Assembly: GCA_012934845.2 (NCBI GenBank)
Contig: WNNJ02003727.1
Coordinates: 1-64,000, forward strand
From: Pomphorhynchus laevis
Lineage: Eukaryota; Acanthocephala; Palaeacanthocephala; Echinorhynchida; Pomphorhynchidae
Direction of reading: 5' to 3'
Length of the DNA stretch: 64,000 nt
Shown: one piece after another, positions 14,212 through 26,700 of the stretch
Position numbering within the stretch: the first letter of the stretch is position 1
Layout: each line of letters opens with the position of its first letter
Position numbers and translations under genes: made by a program
The notes under the pieces: generated by a model
What the model was told of the DNA's origin: nothing
What the model saw: the letters and a program-made list of their open reading frames with translations, nothing else
The model's database searches: none

Positions 14212-15071
14212 GGAGAGGCATAAACACCAGGCAGCATTCTATATATCCTCATAGACTAAGAAATAGAACCGAATTATTCTCCCAATATTCAAAGTCGCTA
14301 CGTATGCCCGGTCATCCTATGTGTGACGACAAACTTCAACAACGGTATACGCGTTTTGCTCTAACGGAGCTCATCAGTACCGTGACTTCTATAATCATCT
14401 ATATGCACCTTAACACACGCTTAAACAGTGTTTAAAGCTCGAAAAACATAACTACCCTTAATCTGAATCATCGGAGGAAATTTAGCATAAGCTCTGTGCA
14501 TGGCAGTGACTATTACAGTTTAACCATGCATCAGCCACTAAATTCTTTTTAATAGAAATGCTGTTTTACAGGGACACTTAAAGGTGTGCAAATATATAAA
14601 ATATAATTTGTTGTTACAACTGCCCTGGGACACTCACTAGTGTACTCATAAATATATCACTATGTATTCATCATGGAGAGGCATAAACACCAGGCAGCAT
14701 TCTATATATCCTCATAGACTAAGAAATAGAACCGAATTATTCTTGCATTATTCAAAGTCGCTACGTATGCCCAGTCATCCTATGTGTGACGACAAACTTC
14801 ACAACGGTATACGCGTTTCGCTCTAACGGAGCTCATCAGTACCGTGATTTCTATAGTCATCTATAGGCACCTTAACACACGCTTAAACAGTGTTTAAAGC
14901 TCGAAAAACAGAACTACCCTTAATCTGAATCATCGGAGGTAATTTAGCAAATGCTCTGTGCATGGCAGTGATTATTACAGCTTAACCATGCATCAGGCAC
15001 TAAATTCTTTCTAATAGAAATGCTGTTTAACAGGGACACTTAAAAGTGTGCAAATATATAAAATATAATTT
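14212..15071. repeat. Pair of ~398-bp direct repeats separated by ~65 bp
   Basis: The first unit covers 14212-14609 and the second 14675-15071. Both begin GGAGAGGCATAAACACCAGG and end GTGCAAATATATAAAATATA. They differ at scattered positions. The short spacer 14610-14674 is unique. This could be a tandem duplication or the terminal repeats of an old element; I cannot decide. No coding content is evident. Confidence 0.8.
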
Positions 15072-15075
15072 TAAA

Positions 15076-15080
<5 letters not shown>

Positions 15081-15153
<73 letters not shown>
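15081..15153. repeat. (TA)n microsatellite
   Basis: About 36 TA units lie directly against the stop codon of the LINE ORF2 on the minus strand. They look like the 3' tail of that element expanded into a microsatellite. Confidence 0.95.
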
Positions 15154-15157
<4 letters not shown>

Positions 15158-18100
15158 ACCATGGGTACTGCAGCAACCACCATTCGTTCTCATTTCGAAT
15201 CCAGTTCATTATATTGGATTTAGATTCATTGGTTGTATGCATCGCAACGACATCCACTGGAAGACGATTTTAAACATTCACCGCTTGATGAGACAGTCGG
15301 AAATGACGATGGTATTTTCCGTGCTCATGTATTACTAGTACTTTCGAGTGCCCTCTACGTCCATCCCGTTCATTGAGTTCAACTCTATTTGCTGGAAAAT
15401 TTTCATCTTTATTAACTAGTCGATACATAGCTAGAAGGTCGAAAATAAGGAACCTTTCACGCACTGTCGGCATATTCAACCTTTTTTTCGTGCCTCATAG
15501 GAAAGATATCGTACATGAGGACATAATTTCGTAAACCGTCGAAGTATGCGCTCTAATTACTCAAGTTATGTACGCGTACATGGAAAGACTACTGGCGACA
15601 CATATTCTAATATCGGTCTTATAAGAGCATTATATAAACGCACAACACAAACAGGAGATAAATCTTTAAAGCAATTTTTGACATTATATGTCATTCTTCT
15701 TGCTTCGTTACAAATCCTGTCAGTGTTATCACGTGTTTTCAGATTGTTTTGAACAATTATACCAAGATCCAGAATGGACTGCGTAAATACAACAAACTCA
15801 TCGTCAATAAAATATTCTTGACTCACATTGTTATGACCTAATCTCATGTGCACACATTTTAATATTCAATGCAATTCCAGTGTTCAAAGACCATCGATAA
15901 ACAATGTTTAGGATATTTTTAAAGTCATTTCGATCCTTGTTGGTTTTAATCAATTTCCATACCTTTACATCATCGGCAAAAGCTAAAACAATACAATCCT
16001 CAATTAAATCTAGTAGCTGATTTATAAATATGTTAAACAACAAGGGTCCTAAGACTGATCCCTGTGGTACTCCTGAGGTGATAGGACGATAAGACGATAG
16101 GCATTGACCTACACGAACAGCAAAGGATCTATCTTTAAGAAAATCTTGAATCTAGCTTATAATGGAGCGATTGACTTTATAAGACTCAAGGGTGGAAATT
16201 AGCATTTTGTGGGGCACCCTATCAAAAGCCCGACTAAAGTCAAGAAATATTACGTCGATACAGTACCCGTTAGCAACATGTCCAACCCAATCTTCACGAG
16301 CATGTAAGTTTGTAAGACATGAACGCCGAGGGCGAAATCCATGCTGTGCATTATTGAGAATTCTCAGCGAACTCAAATGATCATATATGCGTCTGTTTAG
16401 TATGCGCTCAATCACTTTGCATGCAACACTAGTTAGACTTATTGTCCTATAGTTATTCGGATCATCTTTTTCACCATTTTTATTAATTGGTACTACAATC
16501 GCTTTTTTTCCAGGCAGCGGGTAACTTCGAAATGCGCAAGCTCAGCTCAAATATGGAGGTTAATGGCTCAGCCAGAACAGGAGCAAGTAACTTAAGAAGT
16601 TGGGGGTGAATATTATCTGGGCCTGCCGCTGATAATCTAGATAACCTAGCCAATTTAACAAAAACCTCATGTGATGTTATCGATAAAACTAGAGAACCAA
16701 TTTCTACCTGTTGTGATGCTGCATCTCCACATATGCTAGAGAAAGCATCTGGTGTTAGCTCAAAAGCGGATGCAAACACTTCTACCATGCTGTCTGGCGA
16801 TGTCACTCGAGTGTTACCGTCTCTTAAAGATGAAATAGCTGTTAGCAGAGCTCTGGATCCTTTCACATAAGCCCAAAATTTTTTTGGTTCTGTATCAATT
16901 TGCAAAGCTAATTGATCTTCAAAACTTTGCCTTTTTGTAATCTTAAGGCGATTGACCAAATTACGGAACATTGTATACCGCTTTTTAAAATTATTCTGAT
17001 GTCGGCTTAGTTCAAATAGACGATTCCTATGTTTGAGAGCATATCGCAATTCAGTGTCAAACCAAGGAGGGTATTTAGCTTTACTTTTTGGTACTCTACG
17101 GAGTGGTGCAAACTTATCTGCAAGAGCTACTAAACCTGATTCAATAACATGCCACCTTACCTCAATGTCTTCACTAGCACAGTTGAATGATGTTCTTAGT
17201 GCCGCCTCTCGTAATGAGTCTTCATCAATTTGTTGCCAAGATCTTTTCGACACTATCAAATTTTCCAGTTTTGGGATCATACACCTAGAAAAATAATTGA
17301 ATAAGATCATGCAATAATCGCTCAATCCAATAGGACTCGGATAGCTCATATTACCCACACTTGTAATTAATTTGGAAAATACCAAATCTAGACAAGATTC
17401 CTGGTTTTGCGCGAATCTGGTGGGCGACTGCACATGTTGCTCTAACATGAGATCATTTGTAAGAAAATTCCACAAATCCACATCTGACTTGGAAGAACTA
17501 CTATCCAAAACATAATTCCCGATGTGACCAGCTGAGGGTATATTAAAATCGCCAACTAGTAGATATTCTTCAAGCTCAGAACAGTGACTAATTAGTGTAG
17601 ATAATTCATGATTCAATACGGATGATTGCGGCGACCTGTACCACACGGCAACACCTAAGGGACTTCCAAAGTGTGAAACAATGACTGAGAGAAACTCACA
17701 CGTGCCCGGTTCATTTTTAAAATTACGAGTGGAAGTAATATTTAAGGATGTCGTAATATATAGCGCAACACCTCCACCCTTCCGAGACTCTCTATCAGCT
17801 CTCACCAAATTATATCCCATAATAGCAATTAAACCATCGGGGATATCACGATGCAGCCATGTTTCAGTGAGAGCCAGGATCGCTGGTTTATTTAAGATGA
17901 CCCATGCCTTAAGTTCATCAAATTTTGATAAAATACTCCTTAAATTAGTATAGGCGACATAATACCAGAAGCAGTGGATAATTGAGTAGTAATGTTGGAT
18001 GTGATATAAATGCGCACTAGATTTCCTAATTGTAAAAAGGATTCCCTCGAAGAACTCTCCGAACTCACCAACGCACGAATGGTCGCCGACGAACTACTCG

Positions 18101-18313
18101 AAAATTTCTTATCATTAGATCACTCTCTCCATTCGATCTTCTAAATGCTAGATTAGCACGAGCATTATTAAGCAACAATCTTTCCTCAACCGAGAGATCT
18201 TTAAAATTTTTTGTCGTCTTACCTTTCAAGCGATAACCTCTAGCTAAAACTGCTCTTGTATTATCTGCAGAATCAAATACTACTTTAAGTAATCGTGGTT
18301 TATGTTGTGCTTT
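15154..18313 (-). mobile_element. LINE-A2: CR1-like LINE, ORF2 and end of ORF1 (broken)
   Basis: On the minus strand, 18313-18065 encodes the end of ORF1 (KPRLLKVVFDSADNTRAVL, then NGESDLMIRNFRVVRRR). ORF2 follows, starting upstream of 17950. The apurinic endonuclease region shows YTNLRSILSKFDELK, ALTETWLHRDIP, KGGGVALYI, YLLVGDFNIP and GLSDYCMILF. The RT shows LSAAGPDNIHPQLLK, NAQHGFRPRRSCLTNL, VIFLDFSRAFDRVPHK, TSGVPQGSVLGPLLFNIFIN and FADDVKVWK (catalytic FADD). The frame is broken in at least three places, at about 16.48, 16.15 and 15.84 kb. The C-terminus reaches a stop at about 15154 and meets the (TA)n tract. ORF1 is interrupted at 18313 by another retroelement. Confidence 0.9.
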
Positions 18314-19384
18314 TATGGGTGGTCTTGGAATTTTCAATCCTACTGACAGTGTCATTACAAATCATGAGCAATCTACCGGTTTCTGCAATGCATTCGTTAA
18401 AAGTTTAAGTCATGACGATCAGCTCAAACATCAATCAGTATATCGAACAAAAATTGCTCTACTGAACCAAGAACGACGCAAACAAGAGCGCTCTATTGTC
18501 TATGAGGAATTGGACTAGAGTGTTCGGAATGCTTTGGATCACGCAAGCGTAAGCGGATCATCATCATGGCTTACTGCTTATCCATCAATCACGTCTAAAA
18601 GTATTCTCAATAACACAGTTTTTAAAGATGTCATAGCCAGCCGATACGGTAAACTAGCCAGTGATTCTCCGAAACTTTGCTCTTGTGGACAATCAAACTC
18701 ATTGTATCATGCTCTATCTTGTAAACACGGCTTTCTTCCATCAATCAGACACAACTGCATTCGCGACTATCTTGCCAATATAATCACTAGCGTCTCATCA
18801 TGTGTACAGATCGAACCAGTTCTACAGTCTCTGAGTCCAGGTGTATGTTTTCAACATTCAAGTACGACCCAGGATAAAAATGCCCGTCTAGACATTGCCT
18901 GTAATGGTTTATTTAGTGGTCATACGGAGCGCACTTTCCTAGACATATGTATTTTCAATGTACATGCGCCCTCGAATGCTACTAAATCGACTGAATCAGC
19001 ATTCACTTTTCATGCTCAACGCAAACAAGCCAAATATTCTGAGCGCATACGGGAAATTGAACATTCGACATTCCTGTCATTTATAATGTCAAGTTCTGCC
19101 GGGCTAAGTGTAGACGCTAACCGTTGCCTGCAAATAATCGCTCGTAAACTAAATATAAAGAATTCCAGCAACTATAGATACGAAATCTCAAAGTTGCGTC
19201 AAGAAATCGGAGCATTAGTTATGCGTGGAATATCAATGAGCATTATAATGCCTCGATCCGCTTTACTACGTCCAAGTCGTGCCTAACAAGAAGTACCTCA
19301 TAAGAAAACATTTAGCCTGCAATTTTCAATGATACGTTTAGAACAATTGTCTGTTGATAATACTTTATTCATTTAAAAAAAATT
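18314..19384 (+). mobile_element. REL-2: C-terminal part of an RT element with restriction-like endonuclease
   Basis: The frames 18315-18518 and 18534-19286 join around one stop codon. They read MGGLGIFNPTDSV at the start of the thumb-like region, then SGSSSWLTAYPSITSK, then the zinc-binding run CSCGQSNSLYHALSCKHG and RHNCIRDYLANII. ARLDIACNGLF and TFLDICIFNVHA follow, then KQAKYSERIREIEHSTFL, ending MPRSALLRPSRA. The CxC...HxxxC cluster followed by RxD...D resembles the PD-(D/E)XK restriction-like endonuclease of R2/NeSL-type elements. The RT domain itself is missing, so this is a 5'-truncated insertion. An A-rich run at 19374-19384 marks its 3' end. It interrupts ORF1 of LINE-A2. Confidence 0.8.
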
Positions 19385-19869
19385 ATTAAAGGGGAAGGCC
19401 ATTTATTAGGAATATTCTCAGGTGTAACTTTATCCTTGTCGTTTGCCATAAGAGTGCTCTCATTGATATTACTTCTTCGTTTATACACTGTCCGTGAATG
19501 TCTATGTCCTCGTGTCTAAATGCGAGTCGAACTTGAAGCATCTATTACGTCTGGTTCCTTATTTGAATTGACGTGTAACGACATCGGCGTAGTGATTTTG
19601 CTCTGGCATATGCTAGATTCTTTGTCAATAATTTGTTCTTGAAACCTACGTGTCTTTAAGTTAAAATGAGCATTGTCCTTTGCTGATGTCAATGAACTAC
19701 AAAATACGATTGACGCAGTACAAAAACCACATATGAATTTTCTTCTACTCAATGTATCAGCATCTTTATGTGGTACAGTTACTGTAGTCCAGACATTGCA
19801 GCCATCACCATCACATCCTACTTGTCTTGATATGAATTCAGGAATGTCGTTTCCCTTACGTCTGCCCAT
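19385..19869 (-). pseudogene. LINE-A2 ORF1, N-terminal part with PHD-like finger
   Basis: From 19869 the minus strand reads MGRRKGNDIPEFISRQVGCD, then GCNVWTTVTVP, then RRKFICGFCTASI. The cysteine pattern (CDxxxCxxW...CGFC) is shared with ORF1 at 30.0 kb and 38.8 kb. After an in-frame TAG at 19516, the same frame continues TRGHRHSRTVYKRR, matching TRGHARSRIVK in the 30-kb copy, which has W at the stop position. The frame continues to about 19385, where the REL-2 insertion begins. The remaining ORF1 end lies at 18313-18065; about 135 residues of linker are not found. Confidence 0.8.
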
Positions 19870-20459
19870 AATTGTAATTGTATATAGTTATTGTGTATTT
19901 ATGCGATTTTCTTCCAATATAGAGATATTGTTCCAATATAGATATACTTCCATTGAAGTAATCGTTGAAGTAATCGTTGTAATCTATGTAATCGAATTTA
20001 CTAATGAATTATATTTAATAAATCAGATCACATAACTGAAGCTGTTATATATCTGGTATATATCTGGTATATATCTTAATTATTATATCTTATTTATTTA
20101 AAATAAATATTAAATATTATAGGTAAGTGTAGTTTAATTAGATTATTTAATATCGTGAAACTGACATTTAAATGTACAATAAATATAGAATCTTTATAGA
20201 AATTTCATTACATATAAAATCTAAGGGTTAGAATATTCTTTGTTTATGCCCAAACTGATTATAAACGATTATGTGATGACAAAATGTAAGCTACTCGCCA
20301 GTTATTATTAGTGGTATAACTATTGAACATGTACAATCTTTTTTTATCTCGGTTCAATATTTTCCGATGACTGTCAATGTGATGGCGACATTCGAAGCAG
20401 GATAATAAAAGCTGGTTCCCCTTCTCCGTATAAACTCTCTCTGGCGCGATACCTATGTA
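19870..20459. other. AT-rich spacer with a degenerate PLE terminus
   Basis: No gene is seen. At 20020-20037, AAATCAGATCACATAACTGA resembles the PLE terminus. A short direct repeat of TATATCTGGTATATATCTGG lies at 20046-20080. Confidence 0.5.
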
Positions 20460-21030
20460 TCTATTAAAACAAAGTTTCAAATGTATTCGTCTGTTGTCCG
20501 CCCAGTTCTGTTGTATGGCTCTGAGTGATGGACTGAGAAACTTACCACAAGTAAGAAAATTGATGTCTTTGAACGCCGCTACCTACGTAGAATTGCAAGA
20601 GTCAATCCGCTCGATCGCGTATCAAACGCAAAAGTGTATTCACGATGTTCACTCGGTGTTAACGTGTCTGACCTGGTTTGAAAGAATAGACTGCGCTATC
20701 TTGGCCATGTACTGCAGATGGGAAGAGATAGACTACCTAAGTTAACGCTATACTTGGATCAGGAGGAATCTTGGCGGCGTCTTAGAGGCGGTGTTCGAAA
20801 GAATTTAACGAGAACAAAAATATATGGTACAAGCGCAGATGTCTGCTCTTTGTTCCTGTAACAACTATATATTTAAAGAGAACAATTGAAGACGATGCCA
20901 AGAAAATCCTTTTCAACTACTCGAACATTAGCTGGCGCAGATTTAAAAGAAGATGGAGACAAGAACTGGAAATGGTGGCTCGCAATCGACATTCCTGGTC
21001 GAATTTTACTACTTCGCTTTGATTTGACTT
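20460..21030 (+). pseudogene. RTE-like LINE, C-terminal fragment
   Basis: Read in shifting plus frames, the segment gives SSVVRPVLLYGSE, then IDVFERRYLRRIARVNPLDR, RLRYLGHVLQMGRDRLPK and W-rich DGDKNWKWWLAIDIPG. The order YGSE, RRYLRRI, RLRYLGHVL, RLP is the usual C-terminal region after the RT domain in RTE-like and related LINEs. It has stops and frameshifts and no RT core, so it is a dead 3' fragment. Its stop is followed by T-rich sequence and AAATAAATAAATAAA at about 21087. Confidence 0.7.
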
Positions 21031-21540
21031 CTTTTTCGTTTTCTTGATGCTTTGTAACTCACGATTTGTAAGTCTAGTGGTTTAAATAAATAAATAAAAA
21101 ATATGTTGACATAATAGAATTATTTCTGTATGTAAGAATACATCGACAATTCGGTCTCGGTAGAATTCAATCAATTCACTCATCCTGAGTTTAATATTGT
21201 AATAAGTGACCACCAGTGACAGTCACATCATCAGCGAGGTATAATCAGTTGCAAAAACCATCCTTACATTTAGTCTATCATGTTTACTTCATTGTAAAAA
21301 TGTTATCTCCTTTTTGCAAGAAGGAACTGATCTCACATGTGATGAAACGGTTTAGACATTGTCCTAAGTTGTTTACTTATTATTACTATCTAATAAGTTC
21401 ATCCTCACGTGTGAGTTCCCACCAAGAAGTTTGCCAAACTCCATAATGGCCGAATCTATATATTCGGCCCCGTGGTCTTATCTAGGCAACAATATTGACT
21501 TTCAATAGCCATTTTTATACCATGATTTTTAAAAATAGTT

Positions 21541-21917
21541 ATGATAGTTTTGTTTTCACTATCAAAATCGATCATACTATTGGGAGGTAGATAAAGTTCG
21601 TCGATATGTAACTGAGTTACGTACATTTACTGATCGTTTTGACTGATCGGTGCAATTTAGTTCTGGGTTGATACAATTGTCGTATTATTGATCGAGAATT
21701 TACTGTGTTCAAGGGATAGAACTAAATATTGCGTTTCTTTGTCATACAAAGAGATTGAAATTTGTCGTAAATGAGTAGCATGCCTTCTACAGCTACACTT
21801 CTACGGGTATATCCATTCGTGTTGATTGTGCGGCTGCGAATGCCACGTCGCGAATTACGTTATACTCCTTGATAACCCTGTACATATAAGGGGGTGTTAG
21901 TTTCATTCCCAATGTCG
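21541..21917. repeat. Dispersed 370-bp repeat, copy 2
   Basis: This is the second copy of the block at 13840-14211, in the same orientation. It ends at the same CCCAATGTCG boundary and is followed immediately by a LINE-B fragment instead of the 398-bp repeats. The shared end suggests a real element boundary. Confidence 0.85.
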
Positions 21918-21929
21918 TATTTGACAGAG

Positions 21930-22575
21930 AACGGGCCTGATCACCTTTCCCTTAAACCCTTCGCCCGTGACAAGGTCCGCTCGTCTAACTTAATTCTCCG
22001 TGACATCCGCCGTATCCGCCCCCTTATCGATTTCCGTTCTTGTATGTCTCTTCTTTTATCGCTTCTTTTCCCTAAAATCGATTACTGCCTTAGCCTTTTC
22101 GCCAATTCTCCAAAATCCATCATCCTACCCCTACAACGAATAATCAACACCGCCGTTCGAGTGCTCTTTCGTCTCCGTCGCTTCGACCACACATCCACAT
22201 ATCTTGCCCAACTCTCCTGGCCCACCATCCACATCCGCATCAAACTCCGCCTTCTTCTCGTTACTTTTCGTCTCATCGCTGTCGGCTCCCCATCGTTCAT
22301 CAACCTTCCTTTCTTAGACGATACTCGCCCCACCTCGCTATCGCTTCGTTCCTGTCATACCCTCTTACTCCACGTTCCTAATTACTCCAACAACTACGGT
22401 CTCCGATCCTTCCTCGTCGCCGCCTCACTCGCCTGGAATCAACTCCCTCTCGACGTCCGCCGCGCTCCCTCCTTTATCACATTCAAACACCTCCTCCGTC
22501 CACACCTTCTCGACACCTGATTCACAGTCTTGTTTTGTTGTGGTCATGTAAGCGTGCGCTGGCACGCATTTGCCA
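21930..22575 (+). pseudogene. LINE-B (L2/CR1-like), 3' end copy
   Basis: One open frame to 22520 encodes the end of the LINE-B RT protein. Blocks are DHLSLKPFARDKVRSSNLIL, RRIRPLIDFRSCMSLL, FPKIDYCLSLFANSPKSI, LPLQRIINTAVRVLFRLRRF, YGLRSFLVAASLAWNQLP and FKHLLRPHLLDT. The 3'UTR carries the hairpin-like GCGTGCGCTGGCACGC and then CATTTGCCACGTTAA. This same 3'UTR is seen, inverted, at 34985-35020. The base composition is much more GC-rich than the surroundings. The copy is 5'-truncated but open through its whole remaining coding length, suggesting a fairly young insertion. Confidence 0.85.
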
Positions 22576-23640
22576 CGTTAATATAAATCGTTTTTTTTGC
22601 TAATGCTTTTACAAAAACCATCAGGAAAAAACCATCAGAACAGTTTTCCTCGCAAAACTCTACAGAAATAAGTAATTAAATATTCATGATGATGACAGAT
22701 TTATTCTGTCGAAATATTGGAAATAAATTTAACTTTTATTTGTTGAAAAATTATTATTATTTAATTAACTTATCGTTAACATGTCATTTAAACTTACAAT
22801 AAATTAAAATTGTGCGGTAAATATGAAATATTTATATTAATATTATTAATATGTATTATTAATATTTAGTATTTATTTAATATGAATACGAAGTAGTAAA
22901 TATGAAATAATAAGACTATTTATTTTACAATAAATATGAAATTAGAAACAAAATATATTAATAGCAATTTTTATACCATGATTTTTAAACCGCATTTACA
23001 TGTATTTAAATAACATGTAAATTAAATAAAAATAATATCTGTGTTATGACATTTCATGTGAACTTAAATAAATTATCAAATAAATATTACATTATTGTTT
23101 TATTACGTTATTATTTTATACATACATTGCATTACGTTATTGTTTCATATATACGTAGCATTATATTATTGTTTTATATTTAAATTTCATCGTATTGTTT
23201 TTTACATACGCTGGTCAGTTTTCCTTTAATGCTTCCAACCTTTTTACATTTTTACGTGTTATACTATTTTAGATGGAGCATCCACAGTATAAAAATTAAG
23301 TTACCGTGAACTTTATAATAAAATGTCAAATATTATATTTCGTCTTATACATACGTTGCACTATATTGTTGCATTACAATATCTCCTCGTTTTTACCATC
23401 TAATAACTTAACTCTTACTGGTGGTGAAACTTAAAAATTGCGTTAAGTTGATTTACCATTTTTACAATCAACATAAGTTTAATTTTTGCCATTAAAATTA
23501 TCACATTTTGTTATTAAATTTTGTTAATCATAAAGATGTTCTTAATAAATAGAGACAAGGTAATAAATGTCAGTCAATTAGAAAAGAAGAAAATAACGTC
23601 AAAAATTTTCTTTTAATCAATCTATTGTAGTCTTCATCTT
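22576..23640. other. AT-rich spacer, no gene
   Basis: Very AT-rich DNA with repeated short motifs such as ATTACGTTATTGTTT and ATTATATTGTTTTA at 23090-23190, which look like degenerate tandem units. Nothing coding is visible. Confidence 0.5.
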
Positions 23641-23649
23641 CACGGCATC

Positions 23650-23715
23650 AAGTCCAGTAGGATCTGAGCCCTCCAGCCAATCCAACACGCCGCCCTCCGA
23701 CTGAACCACCGGGGT
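23650..23715 (-). other. tRNA-like 3' end of LINE-C, copy 1
   Basis: The minus strand contains GTGGTTCAGTCGG (box-A-like) and, about 35 nt later, GGCTCAGATCC (box-B-like). Another copy lies at 27319-27378. It is not a complete tRNA because no paired acceptor stem is evident. Confidence 0.5.
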
Positions 23716-26700
23716 CTTCCCCCCCCCGAAGATTTAATCGAGGCGGACTATGCTGGGTAAACGAGATACGATCAGCTTAAGAAACCTTAGCCTTTGATCT
23801 GGGATACGTCCTCTAGAAAAGACTATTCCCGAGATAGCCCAAGTCTCCCAGAGTCGAACTTGGGTTTTACCTTTTAATGACATATGCTGGGCCCGTTTCA
23901 GGGCTCACCTAGCTTTTTTCAGGATACTCTAAGTCTATCCAAATCAGCTTTCGCCGACCAGGTCACTGTAACGGTGAAGCCCAGGTATTTTACTCGACTT
24001 GTGAAGTTAGAGAGTGGTTGATAAGTCAAAATGGAGGAGAGGGCAGAGAGCGCTAATCTCTTAAGCTTTTGCTTTGTTGCAAGGGCGCCATGAAAGACAA
24101 CCACCTGCGATTTGACAGGGCTGTGGTATCATCAGCGTATACCACCAGACGTTGTTCGCGTTTAAATATTTTAAAGAGTTAAATGGAGGCAGCAAGATAT
24201 AAGATAGGAGAAAGTGGGGAGCTTTGATGCACACCCGTAGTAGGGTAGAACTGACGAGCATCAGAGTCGTCTTCATAAGAGAATCGCTTGGTGTTCAGCA
24301 GTATATCCACCCTGTTAACAATTCTCGCAGGCAACCCGAGGGACCTGAAAGAAAGATAACAAAGGGAATGGAGATGCGGTCAAATGCAGCAGAAAAGTCA
24401 AGGTAAACAGCCACAGCAAGTTTATGACTATTATCCTGACAGAACTGATGCACTTCACCTATAACTGAATGTACCGAGCGACCTTTGACGAACCCATGGA
24501 AACTTGGCGGGATTAAATTACGCCTACTTAAATGATCGCGGATTCCACGCTCAAGCGCTTTTTCGTACATCAATACGAGGGAATTTTGAATCGATATGGG
24601 TCGCAGATCTTTAGGACATTAGACTGGATTTTTCTTTGGAATAAAAACACGTCTACTAATGTTGATGCCGGCCCTATCGGAAGGGGTGGCTAAAAGCATT
24701 GTGACGGCAACTTCTTTTCTTTGTTCGGCTGTCAACAGCTGACAGACACGAGAAGAGAGTGGAGCGAGGGATCTAGAAGTGTCCGAAAGAGGCCCCAAGG
24801 AGTTAAGAATATCAGCGACAGATAGGTCTCTACTCCTGAAGTATCCCCAAGTCGGGATTGGTTGAGGTGATTGAGTGGCTCCATAATTATTTTGGGATGG
24901 TGACTCCTCCAAAACCTTATCAAGACCTATTTTTCCAATCCATCCCAATGATCTATCCTTTTAGCAGACAAATTTCTCCTTCTTGAATATCTTCCAGAAG
25001 GAAGACTGGGCTGGATTAAGGGAAGCAATGCTTGCCCAATCCTTACTTAGTTGGAACCTATATATAGTGCTCCAATATTCTTTCGAGAGAACTTGCCTGG
25101 CATAAGCAGATAGATTGGTAAGACGGAGCATATACGTTAAGGTCTTGAGTTTTGTCGTACTTGGACTGTAAACACGACCTTTGTAGGTAGTCGGAAGCAT
25201 CGCGGTAGCTTGCGAAGAGAGGAGGAATAAAATTTCGTTAGACTCTCATTACCAATTCGGGGGAGAGCGGTGGATAGCTGCCTGAAAGAAAGCCACTCTG
25301 ATAGGATCAAAATAGAATCTCCTTCGAAGCAGCGTATCCTCTTCTATCCGCCAACGAATCAAGTCATGAGAAGTGGGCAGATGTTGTCGCGACTGTTCCG
25401 TACAAAAGGGTTTAACAGCCACCTCTCATGGAACAGTTATAATTCGAGGAGTGAATTTGTTGATGTGCAATGAAAGGTGGGGGATGGTGGTTTTGTGAAT
25501 AAGATAACCGTTTTTGGCTCTGCGGAGTGCTGCATTAATCCAACGACCAGTTATGTCGTTGAAGTCACCAAATATCATGTCATAGCCGCTATCAATAATC
25601 CTATCCAGGAGGTCACGGTTCTTGTGAATATCACCTGGACGGATGTAGACATTGGCTAGACTGAGGCGTTTACCGTTCTTACAGAGTGATATAACTAAAC
25701 AAGACAGGGCTGGACAAGAATAGTTTAGAAGAAATGAAGATCTTAAGGAGCATTTAATTACGGTTTTAAAGACCTTGAGATGAAGAAGAGTGGGGCGGGG
25801 TTATGTAAAGAGTATAGTGTGAACAAATGTGCTGAGGCATGAATCAAGTAATGTCCTGGGGGAGACGGATAGACCGCGTATCCTGAACGACTATAACATC
25901 TGCATATCTACCAGATAGAAGTCTAAAGGCAGAAGCACCTCCCGAATTCTACTGAAGGATATTCAGTGAAAAAGGCTCACGAGTACTCTGCATTGTGTTA
26001 GGTCAGCTAGATGGGATTGCCTCAATCCTAGACGGAGCTAGGGGCGGAAGGGTTGTCCTCTCCGCCACTAACGTCCCCTAGAGTGGGCACTTGTCTACGG
26101 GCAATATCTTTATTTCCCTGGCCGTGAACCTTCTGTTTGAGCAGCTTCCCCACTTTTAAAGGAGGAAGCACGTGGGCAGAAGCCCCTCTTTTTTTTGAAA
26201 CAGGAACATTTCGCGGCTTATACTCTGGAGAAGAAAATAGTGATGTTAAACGATCTGATACCATGTTCTTCATCTGATTTAATATAAAACGTTTGTTAGA
26301 GTCAATGATCTGGAGAGTGTCCTTGTCAAACATCCTGTCAGGAGCAGAGTTGGTTACAGAAGGTTGCTTAACTTGAATTAATTTTGGACAAACGAAGTCT
26401 CTTTTGTATATTTTAAAAACGGCGCACTTCTGAGACCAAGCAGGATGCACTCCTTTACAATTAGAACAAAGCGGGGGAGCCTCGCATTTAAATCCCTTAA
26501 TCAAATTATTACATTAAGCAAGAGAACAGACTCCACAAGTCCGTGCCAGCACAGCTCGACCCACCCCCCAATGCCCCCACTGGTTACAATTATTACAGTG
26601 GGGGTACGTTAAATCAACCGAATCAAGGACTGTGAATCGAAGATTGTATCCCAGGAAAGGGTTAAAGGCCGAGTTGGCCAGAACGTCACCATGATCAGCT

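Noticed and set aside
15046-15273. Open frame of alternating Ile-Tyr
   Set aside because: It is a translation of the (TA)n tract and LINE antisense sequence.
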